A DNA stretch of 64,000 bases from Streptomyces sp. NBC_00513 (GTDB taxonomy: Bacteria > Actinomycetota > Actinomycetes > Streptomycetales > Streptomycetaceae): NCBI RefSeq assembly GCF_041431415.1, contig NZ_CP107845.1:7068001-7132000 (forward strand), in the 5' to 3' direction. The notes below the pieces were generated by a model that had not been told where the DNA came from, searched no databases, and worked only from the letters and a program-made list of their open reading frames with translations. Below are positions 49,865 to 58,719 of this stretch, piece after piece; positions within the stretch are counted from its first letter, which is position 1; every line of letters begins with the position of its first letter. Made by a program: the position numbers and the translations under genes.

Positions 49865-50125
49865 CGCCGCACACTCGCCCGGCCCACCCACCCCGGCGCC
49901 CCCGCTCCGCCCCGGTGTGCTCCACACCGGGGCCGCCCGGGCATCCGGCCCGCCCGCGCACCACGCGCCCGGCCGCCACGCGGGGAATCGAGCCGGACGG
50001 GATCGATCTTCGTCGCATCCTCCGAAGACCGCGGGCAACACGGATAGGGCGCCCACCCCTGGGCAGTCGCACCCTGTCGTCGACGACACCACAGTCGCGG
50101 CCCCACTCGACCCCGGAGGTATGCG

Positions 50126-50380
50126 GTGACCAGTACGGACGGTGACCCGCACCAGGCCGGAGCGGACCCGTACCCCCGCCGGGTGCGGGTGGACCCCCAG
50201 GGCCCGGTCCTGGTCGAGGGCCCGGTCGAGATCGTCCTGGACGACGGGACGGTCGCCCGGTCCGACCGCTTCATGGTCGCGGTGTGCACCTGCCGCCGCA
50301 GCCGCACCCATCCGTGGTGCGACACGAGCCACCGCCGACGCGAGCGTCCCGCCGCGCCACCCGAGGACAGGACCCCGTGA
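50126..50380 (+). CDS. CDGSH iron-sulfur domain protein
   Basis: 84 residues from GTG 50126 (GGAGGT upstream). The iron-sulfur motif is CTCRRSRTHPWCDTSH: two Cys one residue apart, then C-D-x-S-H, giving the 3-Cys-1-His ligation of mitoNEET-like 2Fe-2S clusters. The N-terminal strands (VRVDPQGPVLVEGPVEI) match the bacterial family. The next gene overlaps by one base (TGATG) and encodes a haem-oxygenase-like fold protein, a pairing that suggests electron transfer between the two. Confidence 0.9.
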   Translation: MTSTDGDPHQAGADPYPRRVRVDPQGPVLVEGPVEIVLDDGTVARSDRFMVAVCTCRRSRTHPWCDTSHRRRERPAAPPEDRTP

Positions 50381-51408
50381 TGCCCCCTCCCGCCCCGAGT
50401 GCGACGGCCACCGCCGCGGGCCCCCGCCTCGTCGAAGGGCGTGGTGAGCTGTCCCGGTCCGTGACGCAGGCCCTGCGATCGGGACAGGCGCCGGCCTACG
50501 CCCCCGGGACCGTGCTGAAGGCCGACCCGTGGGGCGAGGACCTTCAGCTGGCCCTCTACCTCCTGTACGAACTGCACTACCGCGGTTTCGACGACGTCGA
50601 CGACGCCCGCGAATGGGACCCGGACCTGCTGAGACTGCGCGCGGCCATGGAAGCCCGCTTCCTGCACGCCCTGCGCACCGAGCTGTCCGAGGCCCCCCGA
50701 TCCGTGGACGAGGCCTTCGCCCCGCTCCTCCTGGAGCCCGTGGACCTCTCCGACAGCCTCAGCCACCGCCTCGAAACCGACGGCGAGCTCTGGCAACTGC
50801 GCGAGTACGCGGCCCTGCGTTCCCTGTACCACCTGAAGGAGGCGGACCCCCACGTCTGGGTGATCCCCCGGCTCTCCGGTCGGGCCAAGGCCGCCATGGT
50901 CGCCATCGAGTACGACGAGTTCGGCGCCGGCCGCGCCGAGCGGATCCACGCCCGCCTCTTCGCGGACCTGATGAGCGACCTCGCACTGGACCCCGCGTAC
51001 GGCCACTACCTGGACCACGCCCCCGCGCCCGTGCTCGCGACCGTGAACCTGATGTCCTTGTTCGGGCTGCACCGGGCCTCGCGCGGCGCGCTCGTCGGCC
51101 ACTTCGCGTGCGTCGAGGTCACCTCGTCACCCGGATCGAGGCGACTGGCCAAGGCCATGCGCCGCTGCGGGGCCGGCCCGGCGGCCGAGCACTTCTACGC
51201 CGAACACGTCGAGGCCGACGCCGTCCACGAGCAGGTCGTACGCCGTGACGTGATCGGCGGGCTGCTCGCCGACGAACCGGACCTGGAGGCGGACGTCGCG
51301 TTCGGGTGCGCGGCGACCGTCCTGCTGGAGGACCGCCTCGCCGACCACCTGCGCGAGGCGTGGGACGGGGGACGCAGCGCCCTGCGCACCCCCCTGCCCC
51401 GGACATGA
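50380..51408 (+). CDS. Haem-oxygenase-like iron-containing redox protein
   Basis: 342 residues, all helical and cytosolic. It matches the 'iron-containing redox enzyme' family with the haem-oxygenase-like fold. The likely metal ligands are in AAMVAIEYDEFGAGRAERIHARLF (two acids and a His) and later AAEHFYAEHVEADAVHEQVV (Glu and three His). ATG 50380 overlaps the CDGSH stop. Related di-iron oxidases cleave or oxygenate amino or fatty acids; the substrate here is unknown. The CDGSH protein is the natural candidate for electron donor. Confidence 0.85.
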   Translation: MPPPAPSATATAAGPRLVEGRGELSRSVTQALRSGQAPAYAPGTVLKADPWGEDLQLALYLLYELHYRGFDDVDDAREWDPDLLRLRAAMEARFLHALRTELSEAPRSVDEAFAPLLLEPVDLSDSLSHRLETDGELWQLREYAALRSLYHLKEADPHVWVIPRLSGRAKAAMVAIEYDEFGAGRAERIHARLFADLMSDLALDPAYGHYLDHAPAPVLATVNLMSLFGLHRASRGALVGHFACVEVTSSPGSRRLAKAMRRCGAGPAAEHFYAEHVEADAVHEQVVRRDVIGGLLADEPDLEADVAFGCAATVLLEDRLADHLREAWDGGRSALRTPLPRT

Positions 51409-51584
51409 GGCACGTGCGGCGCGGACCAAGGCGCCGGGCCCGCCCGGGAGTACGGCGAATCCCCGGGCGCACGAACGCCTTCCTCGCCCACGCGGCGACC
51501 GTGCGGGACCGCCCCGCGGGCCGCGTGTCCGAGTGCTGTGCGAGTATCACCAGGATCGGTGCGGCCGCGACAGGCGAGGGAGAC

Positions 51585-52022
51585 ATGACACAGGTACCAG
51601 GGGACGGCGGCCCGCCGGCCCGTGAGCAGGTACCGACGGACGTCTCCGCGGGCTCCGGGCCCGCGTTGCCCGCGACGGTGGCCGAGGCCCGGGAGATCGT
51701 CGCGGTCCTCCTGGAGAAGTCCGGTTTCCCGTCGGACGCCCCCGTCGTGACGGACGCGCTGATGGTCACGTCCGAACTGGTCACCAACGCGATACGCCAC
51801 GGCGGAGGCCTGACCGGCTTTCACGCCGACGTCCGCGACGGCGACCTGCGCGTCTCGGTGGCCGACCGCAGCCCCGTTCCTCCGGTCACCCAGACCAGCC
51901 CCCCGGCCGGCCGCCGGATCGGCGGCTACGGCTGGCCCCTCGTCCGTACCCTCGCCGACCGGGTCACCGTGACGCCCCACGAGGCCGGCAAACACATCAC
52001 CGCGACGCTCAGGCTCGGATGA
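51585..52022 (+). CDS. Anti-sigma-factor-type ATP-binding protein (RsbW-like)
   Basis: 145 residues. A single GHKL ATPase domain with N-box SELVTNAIRHGG near residue 70 and G-box GGYGWPLVRTLAD, lacking a phosphotransfer His. This is the streptomycete RsbW-like class that phosphorylates STAS antagonists and binds sigma factors. ATG 51585 follows GGGAG. It converges with the receiver-PP2C gene and their ends overlap by 14 bp, an unusual tight tail-to-tail arrangement of kinase and phosphatase. Confidence 0.85.
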   Translation: MTQVPGDGGPPAREQVPTDVSAGSGPALPATVAEAREIVAVLLEKSGFPSDAPVVTDALMVTSELVTNAIRHGGGLTGFHADVRDGDLRVSVADRSPVPPVTQTSPPAGRRIGGYGWPLVRTLADRVTVTPHEAGKHITATLRLG

Positions 52023-53211
52023 TCCCCGCGCCGTGCCAGTCCAGGCGCAGGACGGCCAGGTCGTCGGTGTGGCGTCCCGCGTTCAGGGCGCGGGTCTCCT
52101 TGACGAGGAGGTCGACGTGGGCGCCGGGATCGGCCGGGGGCAGCTTCCCGATGAGGGCGAGCAGCCCTTCGACCCCGAGGCGCTCGCCGTCCGCCGTGCC
52201 GTTGTGCCCCTCGGTGAGGCCGTCGGTGTAGAGGGTCAGGGCCCCGGCCGCCGGCAGCGGGATCACGGTGGCCGGCCACGAGCCCGAGCGGGGGGCGATA
52301 CCGAGCGCGATGCCGTGTTCCGCGACCGTCTCTCGGGTCCGGCCGGCGACGGTGAGCAGGGGAGCGTCGTGACCGGCCAGGTACACGGTGGCGGTGCCCG
52401 CCGTCTGGTCGAGCGTGAGCAGGGCGCAGGTGGCGAACATCGTCGGCAGGCCGCGTTCGGCGACCAGGATGCGCTCCAGCAGGTGCAGCAGGTCGGGTCC
52501 GCGGTGCCCGCCGAGGATCAGGGACCGCCAGGCGATGCGCAGGCACACGCCGAGGGCCGCCGCGTCGGGTCCGTGTCCGCTGACGTCGCCGACCACGGTG
52601 TGGAGCAGCCCGTCGTCGCCTTCGACGACGTCGAGGAAGTCCCCGCCGAGCAGGGCCTGTTCCCGTCCGGGCAGGTAGCGGGTGGTCACGGTGACGGTGC
52701 TGGTGTCGAGGATCGGCCGGGGCAACAACCCGCGTTCCAGACGGGCGTTCTCCTCCGCCCGCAGCCGGGTGGCCTGGGCCTCGGCGCTCGCGCGTTCCGT
52801 CTCGCTGCGGTAGACGGCGTAGCGCACCGTACGGCCCAGGAGGTCGGCTTCGACCTTGCCCTTCACGAGGTAGTCCTGGGCGCCGGCGGCCATGGCGTCG
52901 GCGCCCGCCCGCTGCTCGGACAGGCCGGTCAACACGATCACCGCGGTGTGCGGGGCCAGTTCACGGACGGTGATGACACCGTCCGTGCCCGAGAGGTCCG
53001 GCAGGTGCAGGTCGAGCAGGACGCAGTCGGCCCGGCGGTCGGCGAGCGCGACACGGGCATCGGCCAGGCTCCGGGCCACCGTCAGCTCGAAGCGCAGCCC
53101 GGTGTCGTGGAGCAACTCCTCCACCAGGAGGGCATCGGCCGCGTCGTCCTCGACGAGCAGGACGCGGTACATCGGCTCGACCGGCCGCGACGCCGACTCG
53201 ACCACGCTCAC
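52009..53211 (-). CDS. Receiver domain-PP2C (SpoIIE/RsbU-like) phosphatase
   Basis: 400 residues. A receiver domain fills about residues 14-135 (VLLVEDDAADA; phospho-Asp in CVLLDLHLP; VLTGLSE; YLVKGK). A short coiled coil (AEAQATRLRAEENARLERGLLP) leads to a PP2C domain with GGDFLDV, VGDVSGHGPDAAAL, YTDGLTEGHNG and TDDLAVLRLD. It starts within the stop of the histidine kinase (ATGA overlap), so the kinase probably phosphorylates the receiver to control phosphatase activity toward a STAS antagonist. Confidence 0.92.
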   Translation of the reverse strand: MSVVESASRPVEPMYRVLLVEDDAADALLVEELLHDTGLRFELTVARSLADARVALADRRADCVLLDLHLPDLSGTDGVITVRELAPHTAVIVLTGLSEQRAGADAMAAGAQDYLVKGKVEADLLGRTVRYAVYRSETERASAEAQATRLRAEENARLERGLLPRPILDTSTVTVTTRYLPGREQALLGGDFLDVVEGDDGLLHTVVGDVSGHGPDAAALGVCLRIAWRSLILGGHRGPDLLHLLERILVAERGLPTMFATCALLTLDQTAGTATVYLAGHDAPLLTVAGRTRETVAEHGIALGIAPRSGSWPATVIPLPAAGALTLYTDGLTEGHNGTADGERLGVEGLLALIGKLPPADPGAHVDLLVKETRALNAGRHTDDLAVLRLDWHGAGIIRA

Positions 53212-54818
53212 GACTCCCGCTCCTCCCCGTCACGGTCCGCCGCCGGCTCCACCGTCTCCTGCTCGGCGTTCTCGGGCGGTGCGGCGGCGAGGGTGAACAC
53301 GACGCGGGTGCCGTCGGTGTACTCGGGGTCGATCCCGATGGTGCCGCCGTGGAACTCGACGATCTTCTTGCACATCGCCAGGCCGATGCCACTGCCGTTG
53401 TAGACGTCCTTGGTGTGCAGCCGCTGGAAGATCACGAACACCTTCGCGGCGTACTCGGGGGCGATGCCGATGCCGTTGTCGGTGACGGCGAACCGCCACA
53501 GCTCACCCTCCCGTTCGGCCGACACGTGGATCTTCGGGGTCTCACCGGGACGGCGGAACTTCACGGCGTTGCCGAGCAGGTTCTGCCAGAGCATTCCCAT
53601 CTGCGTGGGGTCCGCGACCAGGGTCGGCAGTGCGTCGTGGGTGACGACCGCCCCGGATTCCTCGACGCTGACACTGAGTGCGGACAGGGCCCGGTCCATC
53701 ACCGTGTCGAGGTCGACGCTCTGGTGGGTGTGGTGGACGCGGCCGACGCGCGAGAAGTCGAGGAGGTCGTTGATCAGGGTCTGCATGCGGTTCGCGCCGT
53801 CGACCGCGAAGTCGATGTACTGGTCCGCCTTCGCGTCGAGCTGTCCCCCGTAGCGGCGCTGGAGCAACTGGGTGAAGCTGGAGACCTTCCGCAGGGGCTC
53901 CTGGAGGTCGTGCGAGGCCACGTAGGCGAACTGCTCCAGCTCGGCGTTGGACCGCTTGAGATCGGCGGCCTGCGCGTCGAGGCGCAGACGTGCCTCCTCG
54001 GTGAAGGCGAGTTCCCGTACGAGCCGTTGGCGCATGGAGTCGACCTCGGCGCCGAGCCGGCGCAGGTCCGCCGGGCCGGTCGGGGTGATCGGATGCTCGA
54101 AGTCGCCGCCGGTGATGGCGCGGGCGTCCGCCCCGAGCCGCTCCAGCGGTGTGGTGATGCCGCGGCGCAGTCCCTCGAAGACCAGCCCGGCGAGGGCGAC
54201 GATGACCAACGCGATGGCGGAGAAGACCCAGTTCCGCAGGCGCAGGACCGCGAACAGGTCCTCCCGCGCGTTCGCGCGGTCGACCTGGAGCTTCTCCTGC
54301 TGGTCGGCCATCGCCGTCCGCAGGGTGTCGAACGAGGCCTTCGCCTCCACGGCGCGCTCGGTGGCCAGGGGAGGGGGCGTCCCGGGCGGTGAGGCGGCGA
54401 TCGGGCGGGCGATCCGCTCCTGCCAGGCCTCCAGCGCGTCCTCGACGGCCTTCAAGTCCCGCAGACCGGTGGCGTCGTCGCGGAGCAGTTCCGCGAGGCG
54501 CGCGGTGGACGCCTCCTGTTCGGTGAGCCCTCGCTGGTAGGGGACCAGGAACTCCGCGGAGCCGGTGAGCCCGTAGCCGCGGATGCCCGTCTCCTGGTTC
54601 AGCAGCGTCGACTCCAGGCGGATCGAGGTGGTCAGGGCGGGGGACTTCACGTCCACGAGCTCCCCGCTGAGCGAGGCCGTCCGTTCGAGGACCCAGGCCC
54701 CGGTCACCCCGAGCAGGGCCAGGACCACCAGGGACGCGGCCACCCCCACGCGAAGCCACCGCCGGGTCGTCCACGTGGACAGACCCCGCGGACGCGGCAG
54801 CACCTCTTCGCCGGTCAT
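53208..54818 (-). CDS. Membrane sensor histidine kinase with CHASE3-like sensor
   Basis: 536 residues from ATG 54818. A first membrane segment at about 21-43 (VGVAASLVVLALLGVTGAWVL) is followed by a CHASE3-like periplasmic domain (NQETGIRGYGLTGSAEFLVPY), a second segment near 185-205 (VFSAIALVIVALAGLVFEGL), HAMP, a coiled coil, then HisKA with the phospho-His in YVASHDLQEPLRKVSSF and a HATPase (WQNLLGNAVKF, TDNGIGIAPEY, GSGIGLAMCKKIVE). It resembles phytochrome-type kinases in the H box. Coupled to the PP2C response regulator. Confidence 0.93.
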   Translation of the reverse strand: MTGEEVLPRPRGLSTWTTRRWLRVGVAASLVVLALLGVTGAWVLERTASLSGELVDVKSPALTTSIRLESTLLNQETGIRGYGLTGSAEFLVPYQRGLTEQEASTARLAELLRDDATGLRDLKAVEDALEAWQERIARPIAASPPGTPPPLATERAVEAKASFDTLRTAMADQQEKLQVDRANAREDLFAVLRLRNWVFSAIALVIVALAGLVFEGLRRGITTPLERLGADARAITGGDFEHPITPTGPADLRRLGAEVDSMRQRLVRELAFTEEARLRLDAQAADLKRSNAELEQFAYVASHDLQEPLRKVSSFTQLLQRRYGGQLDAKADQYIDFAVDGANRMQTLINDLLDFSRVGRVHHTHQSVDLDTVMDRALSALSVSVEESGAVVTHDALPTLVADPTQMGMLWQNLLGNAVKFRRPGETPKIHVSAEREGELWRFAVTDNGIGIAPEYAAKVFVIFQRLHTKDVYNGSGIGLAMCKKIVEFHGGTIGIDPEYTDGTRVVFTLAAAPPENAEQETVEPAADRDGEERES

Positions 54819-54872
54819 CTCGTATGCCCCTCCGCTGTCGCAACCGCTGCCCGATGTGGCGCGGCCTGCATA

Positions 54873-54929
54873 CTCTAGAGCCGTCACGGACAACCATTGT
54901 TGTCGAGGTCCGGTCGGGGGCCCTAGAGT
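54873..54929. promoter_or_regulatory. Divergent promoter region with inverted repeat
   Basis: The 118-bp gap between the kinase and HTH-receiver genes holds a perfect inverted repeat GACAAC-catt-GTTGTC (54889-54904). On the plus strand, TAGAGT at 54924-54929 fits the -10 consensus with TTGTCG 18 bp upstream; transcription would begin at or just before ATG 54937, so a leaderless message is possible. On the minus strand the palindrome CTCTAGAG (54873-54880) gives another TAGAGT toward the kinase gene. Confidence 0.45.
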
Positions 54930-54936
54930 GCCCGGT

Positions 54937-55719
54937 ATGCCGGGCCAGAACTTCCCACCGCGGACCACGTCCCAGGAGACGGCCGCCGTCGCGGACACGG
55001 CGGTCGCCGAGCTCGCCCGGCGTCTCGCACGCCGGCTCCTGGACGCCCCGACCACACCGCGGGCGGACGAAGCCGACGACCCGACCCGCGCCCTGGCCCT
55101 GCTGAACGTGCTGGACCACGTGCGGCAGGCCGCCGAGAGGCTCCAAGGCGACGTCGCCGCGGGCGCCGCCCGCGCGGGCGCCGGCTACCCGCAGCTCGGC
55201 GACGCCTGCGGAATCACCCGACAGGGTGCCCGACGCCGTTGGCCCGGACTGTTCGACCACTCCCACGACAAACCCACGGAGCATCCGATGATGAGCGCCC
55301 CCTCCCGCCCCTACGACGTCCTGCTCGTCGAGGACGACATGGCCGACGCCATGCTCATCGAGGAGGCCCTCTCCGAGCGCGGGACCCGCAACCTGGTCCA
55401 GGTCACCGACGGGGTCGCCGCGCTGGAGCACCTGCGCAGCCCGGGCAGCGTCCGCCCCGACCTCATCGTCCTCGACCTCAACATGCCCCGCATGAACGGC
55501 CGCGACCTCCTCCAGATCCTGAAGAACGACGAGAACCTCCAGACCATCCCCGTCGTCGTCCTCACCACCTCCTCCGCGCCGGAAGACGTCGCCGGGGCCT
55601 ACGGCAGCCACGCCAACGCCTACGTCACCAAGCCCGTCAACCTCGACGAGTTCGAGAAGGCGGTCCAGAGCATCGACGCCTTCTACCTCGACACCGCCAC
55701 CCGGCTGCCCCGCACCTGA
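54937..55719 (+). CDS. HTH-like N-terminal domain fused to a response-regulator receiver
   Basis: 260 residues. Residues about 1-115 are helical with a possible helix-turn-helix near the end (YPQLGDACGITRQGARRRW), a type normally seen as a separate small protein. Residues 118-255 form a receiver (VLLVEDDMADAMLIEEAL; phospho-Asp in LIVLDLNMP; VVLTTSSAPEDV; YVTKPVNLDEF). There is no stop between the parts. An internal ATG-ATG at 55288-55293 has GGAG five bases upstream, so a 143-residue receiver could also be made alone. It is divergent from the CHASE3 kinase gene and is a likely second partner of it. Confidence 0.7.
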   Translation: MPGQNFPPRTTSQETAAVADTAVAELARRLARRLLDAPTTPRADEADDPTRALALLNVLDHVRQAAERLQGDVAAGAARAGAGYPQLGDACGITRQGARRRWPGLFDHSHDKPTEHPMMSAPSRPYDVLLVEDDMADAMLIEEALSERGTRNLVQVTDGVAALEHLRSPGSVRPDLIVLDLNMPRMNGRDLLQILKNDENLQTIPVVVLTTSSAPEDVAGAYGSHANAYVTKPVNLDEFEKAVQSIDAFYLDTATRLPRT

Positions 55720-55964
55720 GCACCAGGACCGGTTCAGGTCGAACGGTCCGGTGCGGCGTCCGGGGCTCACCCGGGCGGCCGAGTGTGGGCCCCTCCCGGC
55801 CGGGCAGGCGCCGGCCGGGGTGCCCGTGGTCCTTCCCGAGGGGATCGCGGGGCACCCCTGTTCCGCCCCGGCGGGATCCTGCCGAGGCGCTAACCGGAAC
55901 TTCACTTCCCGTCGACTTCGATCAACTAGGGTGCAAATCCAATCCAATTCAGGGGGATGCGCCG

Positions 55965-57017
55965 ATGCTTGCTGCCGTTTACCACGGGAGACGTGATGTC
56001 CGGGTCCAGGAGTGGCCCGACCCGCCGTCACCGGCCCCGCACGAGCTCCAGCTCGAGATCCTGCGGGCGAGCATCTGCGGAACCGATGTCGACGAGTTCA
56101 CCTCGGGACCCCACCTGATCCCCATCGACGCCCCGCATCCCGCGAGCGGCCACGTCGGCCCGCTCGTCCTCGGTCACGAGATGGTCGGACGCGTCGCCGG
56201 AGTCGGGGCGGACGTCACCGGGTTCGCCGTCGGGGACGTGGTGGTGCCCGGCTCCGGGGTGTCCTGCGGGACGTGTCGCTGGTGTCGCGCCGGTCGGACC
56301 AACCTGTGCGCGACCTACTACACGGTGGGCCTCCACGTGGACGGTGGGCTCGCCGAACGGGTGAACGTACCCGCCCGCATCAGCCGATCCATCGGCGACG
56401 CCTCGCCCGACGTCGCGATCATGGCCCAGCCCCTCGCCGTCGCCCTCCACGCGGTGCGCGGCTCCGAGGCCGAGGCGGGGGCGACCGTCGTCGTCATCGG
56501 TCTGGGCGGGATCGGCCTGCCGGCCCTGGCCGCGTTCACGGCGCGGGGCGTCGAGACCATCGCCGTCGACGTCTCGCCGGCCCGCCTGGACGCCGCCAAG
56601 CGCAGCGGCGCGAGCGTGCTCATCGACGCCTCCCGCCAGGATGCCGTCGCCGAGATCAGACGCGCCACCGGCGGCAACGGCGCCGACATCGTCCTGGAGA
56701 CCTCGGGGGTCCCCCAGGGCCTGGCGACCGCGATGAACGCGGTGAGCCGCGGTGGTCACATCCGCCTGGTCGGCCTGCACCGCGACCCGTCGCCCCTGAA
56801 CCTGACCCGGTTGGTGCTCGACGAGATCCGGATCTCGACCTCGAAGGTGCACATCTGCGATCAGGACCTTCCCGAGGCGATGGCCCTGTTGAAGGAGCAC
56901 CCCCACATCGCGTCCACCTCGATCGACGCGGTCATCCCCCTCGCCGACGTGGTGCCGGACGGACTGGAACGGATGGCATCGGGCCGGGCCACCGGCAAGG
57001 TCGTCGTCACGTTCTGA
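55965..57017 (+). CDS. Zinc-dependent medium-chain alcohol dehydrogenase (butanediol dehydrogenase-like)
   Basis: 350 residues. Catalytic zinc ligands are in ASICGTDVDEF and GHEMVGRV; structural zinc uses the Cys cluster CGTCRWCRAGRTNLC. The NAD motif is VVVIGLGGIGLPALA, followed by the acidic end of beta-2 (AVDVS), favouring NAD over NADP. The pattern is closest to (R,R)-butanediol and sorbitol dehydrogenases. ATG 55965 has AGGGGG upstream, and TAGGGT at 55927-55932 is a possible -10. It converges with glpK. It is not in the PTM cluster and is an unlikely replacement for the missing enzyme there. Confidence 0.9.
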   Translation: MLAAVYHGRRDVRVQEWPDPPSPAPHELQLEILRASICGTDVDEFTSGPHLIPIDAPHPASGHVGPLVLGHEMVGRVAGVGADVTGFAVGDVVVPGSGVSCGTCRWCRAGRTNLCATYYTVGLHVDGGLAERVNVPARISRSIGDASPDVAIMAQPLAVALHAVRGSEAEAGATVVVIGLGGIGLPALAAFTARGVETIAVDVSPARLDAAKRSGASVLIDASRQDAVAEIRRATGGNGADIVLETSGVPQGLATAMNAVSRGGHIRLVGLHRDPSPLNLTRLVLDEIRISTSKVHICDQDLPEAMALLKEHPHIASTSIDAVIPLADVVPDGLERMASGRATGKVVVTF

Positions 57018-57038
57018 GCCGCCGCCCGCGGGACACGG

Positions 57039-57076
57039 CGCCGGGCGGTACCGGCATCCCGCCACCGGTACCGCCC
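57039..57076. terminator. Bidirectional hairpin between dehydrogenase and glpK
   Basis: Perfect 14-bp arms CCGGGCGGTACCGG (57039-57052) and CCGGTACCGCCCGG (57063-57076) around a 10-base loop, placed between convergent genes, where it can end both transcripts. Confidence 0.85.
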
Positions 57077-57089
57077 GGGCCGAACCGCC

Positions 57090-58607
57090 CTACTCGACCT
57101 TGGCCCAGTCGAGGGTGCGCTCCACCGCCTTCTTCCAGCCCTCGTACCCCTCCGCGCGCTGCTCCTCGGACCACTGGGGTTCCCAGCGCTTGGATTCCTG
57201 CCAGTGGGTGCGCAGTTCGTCCTGGTCGCGCCAGAAGCCGGTGGCCAGGCCCGCGGCGTAGGCGGCGCCCAGGGCGGTCGTTTCGGCGACCACCGGCCGG
57301 CTGACCGGTACGCCCAGGACATCGGCCTGGATCTGCATGCACAGGTCGTTGGCGGTCACGCCGCCGTCGACCTTCAGCACGTCGAGGTGGACGCCCGAGT
57401 CCTGCTCCATGGCCTCGACCACGTCGCGGCTCTGGTAGCAGATGGCTTCCAGCGCGGCCCGGGCCAGGTGTCCGCTGTCGTGGTAGCGGGCGAGGCCGAC
57501 GATGGCTCCGCGCGCGTCGGAACGCCAGTACGGGGCGAACAGGCCCGAGAACGCCGGTACGAAGTAGATCCCGCCGCTGTCGTCGACGGTGCGGGCCAGG
57601 CGTTCGCTCTCGGCCGCGTCGCCGATGATCTTCAGCTGGTCGCGCAGCCACTGGATCGCGGAGCCGGTGACCGCGATGGATCCCTCCAGCGCGTACACGG
57701 CGGGCTCGTCGCCGAACTGGTAGGCCACCGTGGTGAGCAGCCCGTGCGAGGACCGGACCAGCTCCGTGCCGGTGTTCAGGACGAGGAAGTTGCCGGTCCC
57801 GTAGGTGTTCTTGGCCTCGCCGGGCGCGTAGCAGACCTGTCCGACGGTGGCCGCCTGTTGGTCGCCGAGGACGCCCGTGATGGGGATGGCGGCGCGCAAC
57901 GGCCGGGAGGTGCGGGTCTGGCCGTAGGCCTGTGCGTGGGAGGACGGGTTGATGCTGGGCAGCATCGCCCTGGGGATGTCGAAGAACCCGAGGAGCTCGT
58001 CGTCCCAGTCGAGGGTCTCCAGGTCCATCAGCATGGTGCGGCTGGCGTTGGTCACGTCGGTGGCGTGGATGCCGCCGTCGGGGCCGCCGGTGAGGTTCCA
58101 CAACACCCAGCAGTCGGTGTTGCCGAAGAGGGCGTTGCCCTGTTGGGCCGCCTCGCGGACCCCGTCGACGTTCTCCAGGATCCACTGGATCTTGCCGCCC
58201 GAGAAGTAGGTGGCCGGCGGCAGGCCGGCCTTGCGGCGGATCACGTCCCCCTTGCCCGAACGCTCCAGCGCCGCCGCTATGGAGTCCGTACGGGTGTCCT
58301 GCCACACGATGGCGTTGTAGTAGGGGCGGCCGGTGCGGGGATCCCACACGACGGTGGTCTCCCGCTGGTTGGTGACGCCGATGGCCGCCAGGTCGGAAGC
58401 CGAGAGGTTCCCGTGCCGCAGGGCGTTCTGCATCACCGAGTTGGTGCGCTCCCAGATCTCGACCGGGTCGTGTTCGACCCACCCCGAGCGCGGGAGGATC
58501 TGCGAGTGTTCCAGCTGGTGCTTCGCCACCTCGTTGCCCGCGTGGTCGAAGATCATGAAACGGGTGCTGGTGGTCCCCTGGTCCACCGCGCCGACGAAGT
58601 CAGCCAT
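57090..58607 (-). CDS. glpK: Glycerol kinase
   Basis: 505 residues from ATG 58607. FGGY-family kinase with the N-terminal phosphate loop [17 protein letters not shown], the glycerol-binding region ([15 protein letters not shown]), and the C-terminal ATP region [19 protein letters not shown]. It converts glycerol and ATP to glycerol-3-phosphate in the cytosol. It lies 112 bp after glpF in the same direction, so the two form the uptake unit. No glycerol-3-phosphate dehydrogenase is in the window. Confidence 0.97.
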   Translation of the reverse strand: MADFVGAVDQGTTSTRFMIFDHAGNEVAKHQLEHSQILPRSGWVEHDPVEIWERTNSVMQNALRHGNLSASDLAAIGVTNQRETTVVWDPRTGRPYYNAIVWQDTRTDSIAAALERSGKGDVIRRKAGLPPATYFSGGKIQWILENVDGVREAAQQGNALFGNTDCWVLWNLTGGPDGGIHATDVTNASRTMLMDLETLDWDDELLGFFDIPRAMLPSINPSSHAQAYGQTRTSRPLRAAIPITGVLGDQQAATVGQVCYAPGEAKNTYGTGNFLVLNTGTELVRSSHGLLTTVAYQFGDEPAVYALEGSIAVTGSAIQWLRDQLKIIGDAAESERLARTVDDSGGIYFVPAFSGLFAPYWRSDARGAIVGLARYHDSGHLARAALEAICYQSRDVVEAMEQDSGVHLDVLKVDGGVTANDLCMQIQADVLGVPVSRPVVAETTALGAAYAAGLATGFWRDQDELRTHWQESKRWEPQWSEEQRAEGYEGWKKAVERTLDWAKVE

Positions 58608-58719
58608 GGGGGTGCCGCCTCTCTTGGGGCCTTGGTGCCCTGGGGTCCGTACCGTGGAGTGGTCGGTCATCGGCCCGCCCGGGCCGTCGGTCCTTCAGCC
58701 GCCCGGGCGGGGCGGTCGA

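Noticed and set aside
55965..57017. Dehydrogenase as the missing PTM-cluster enzyme
   Set aside because: It is 37 kb away, has its own promoter and resembles butanediol dehydrogenases.
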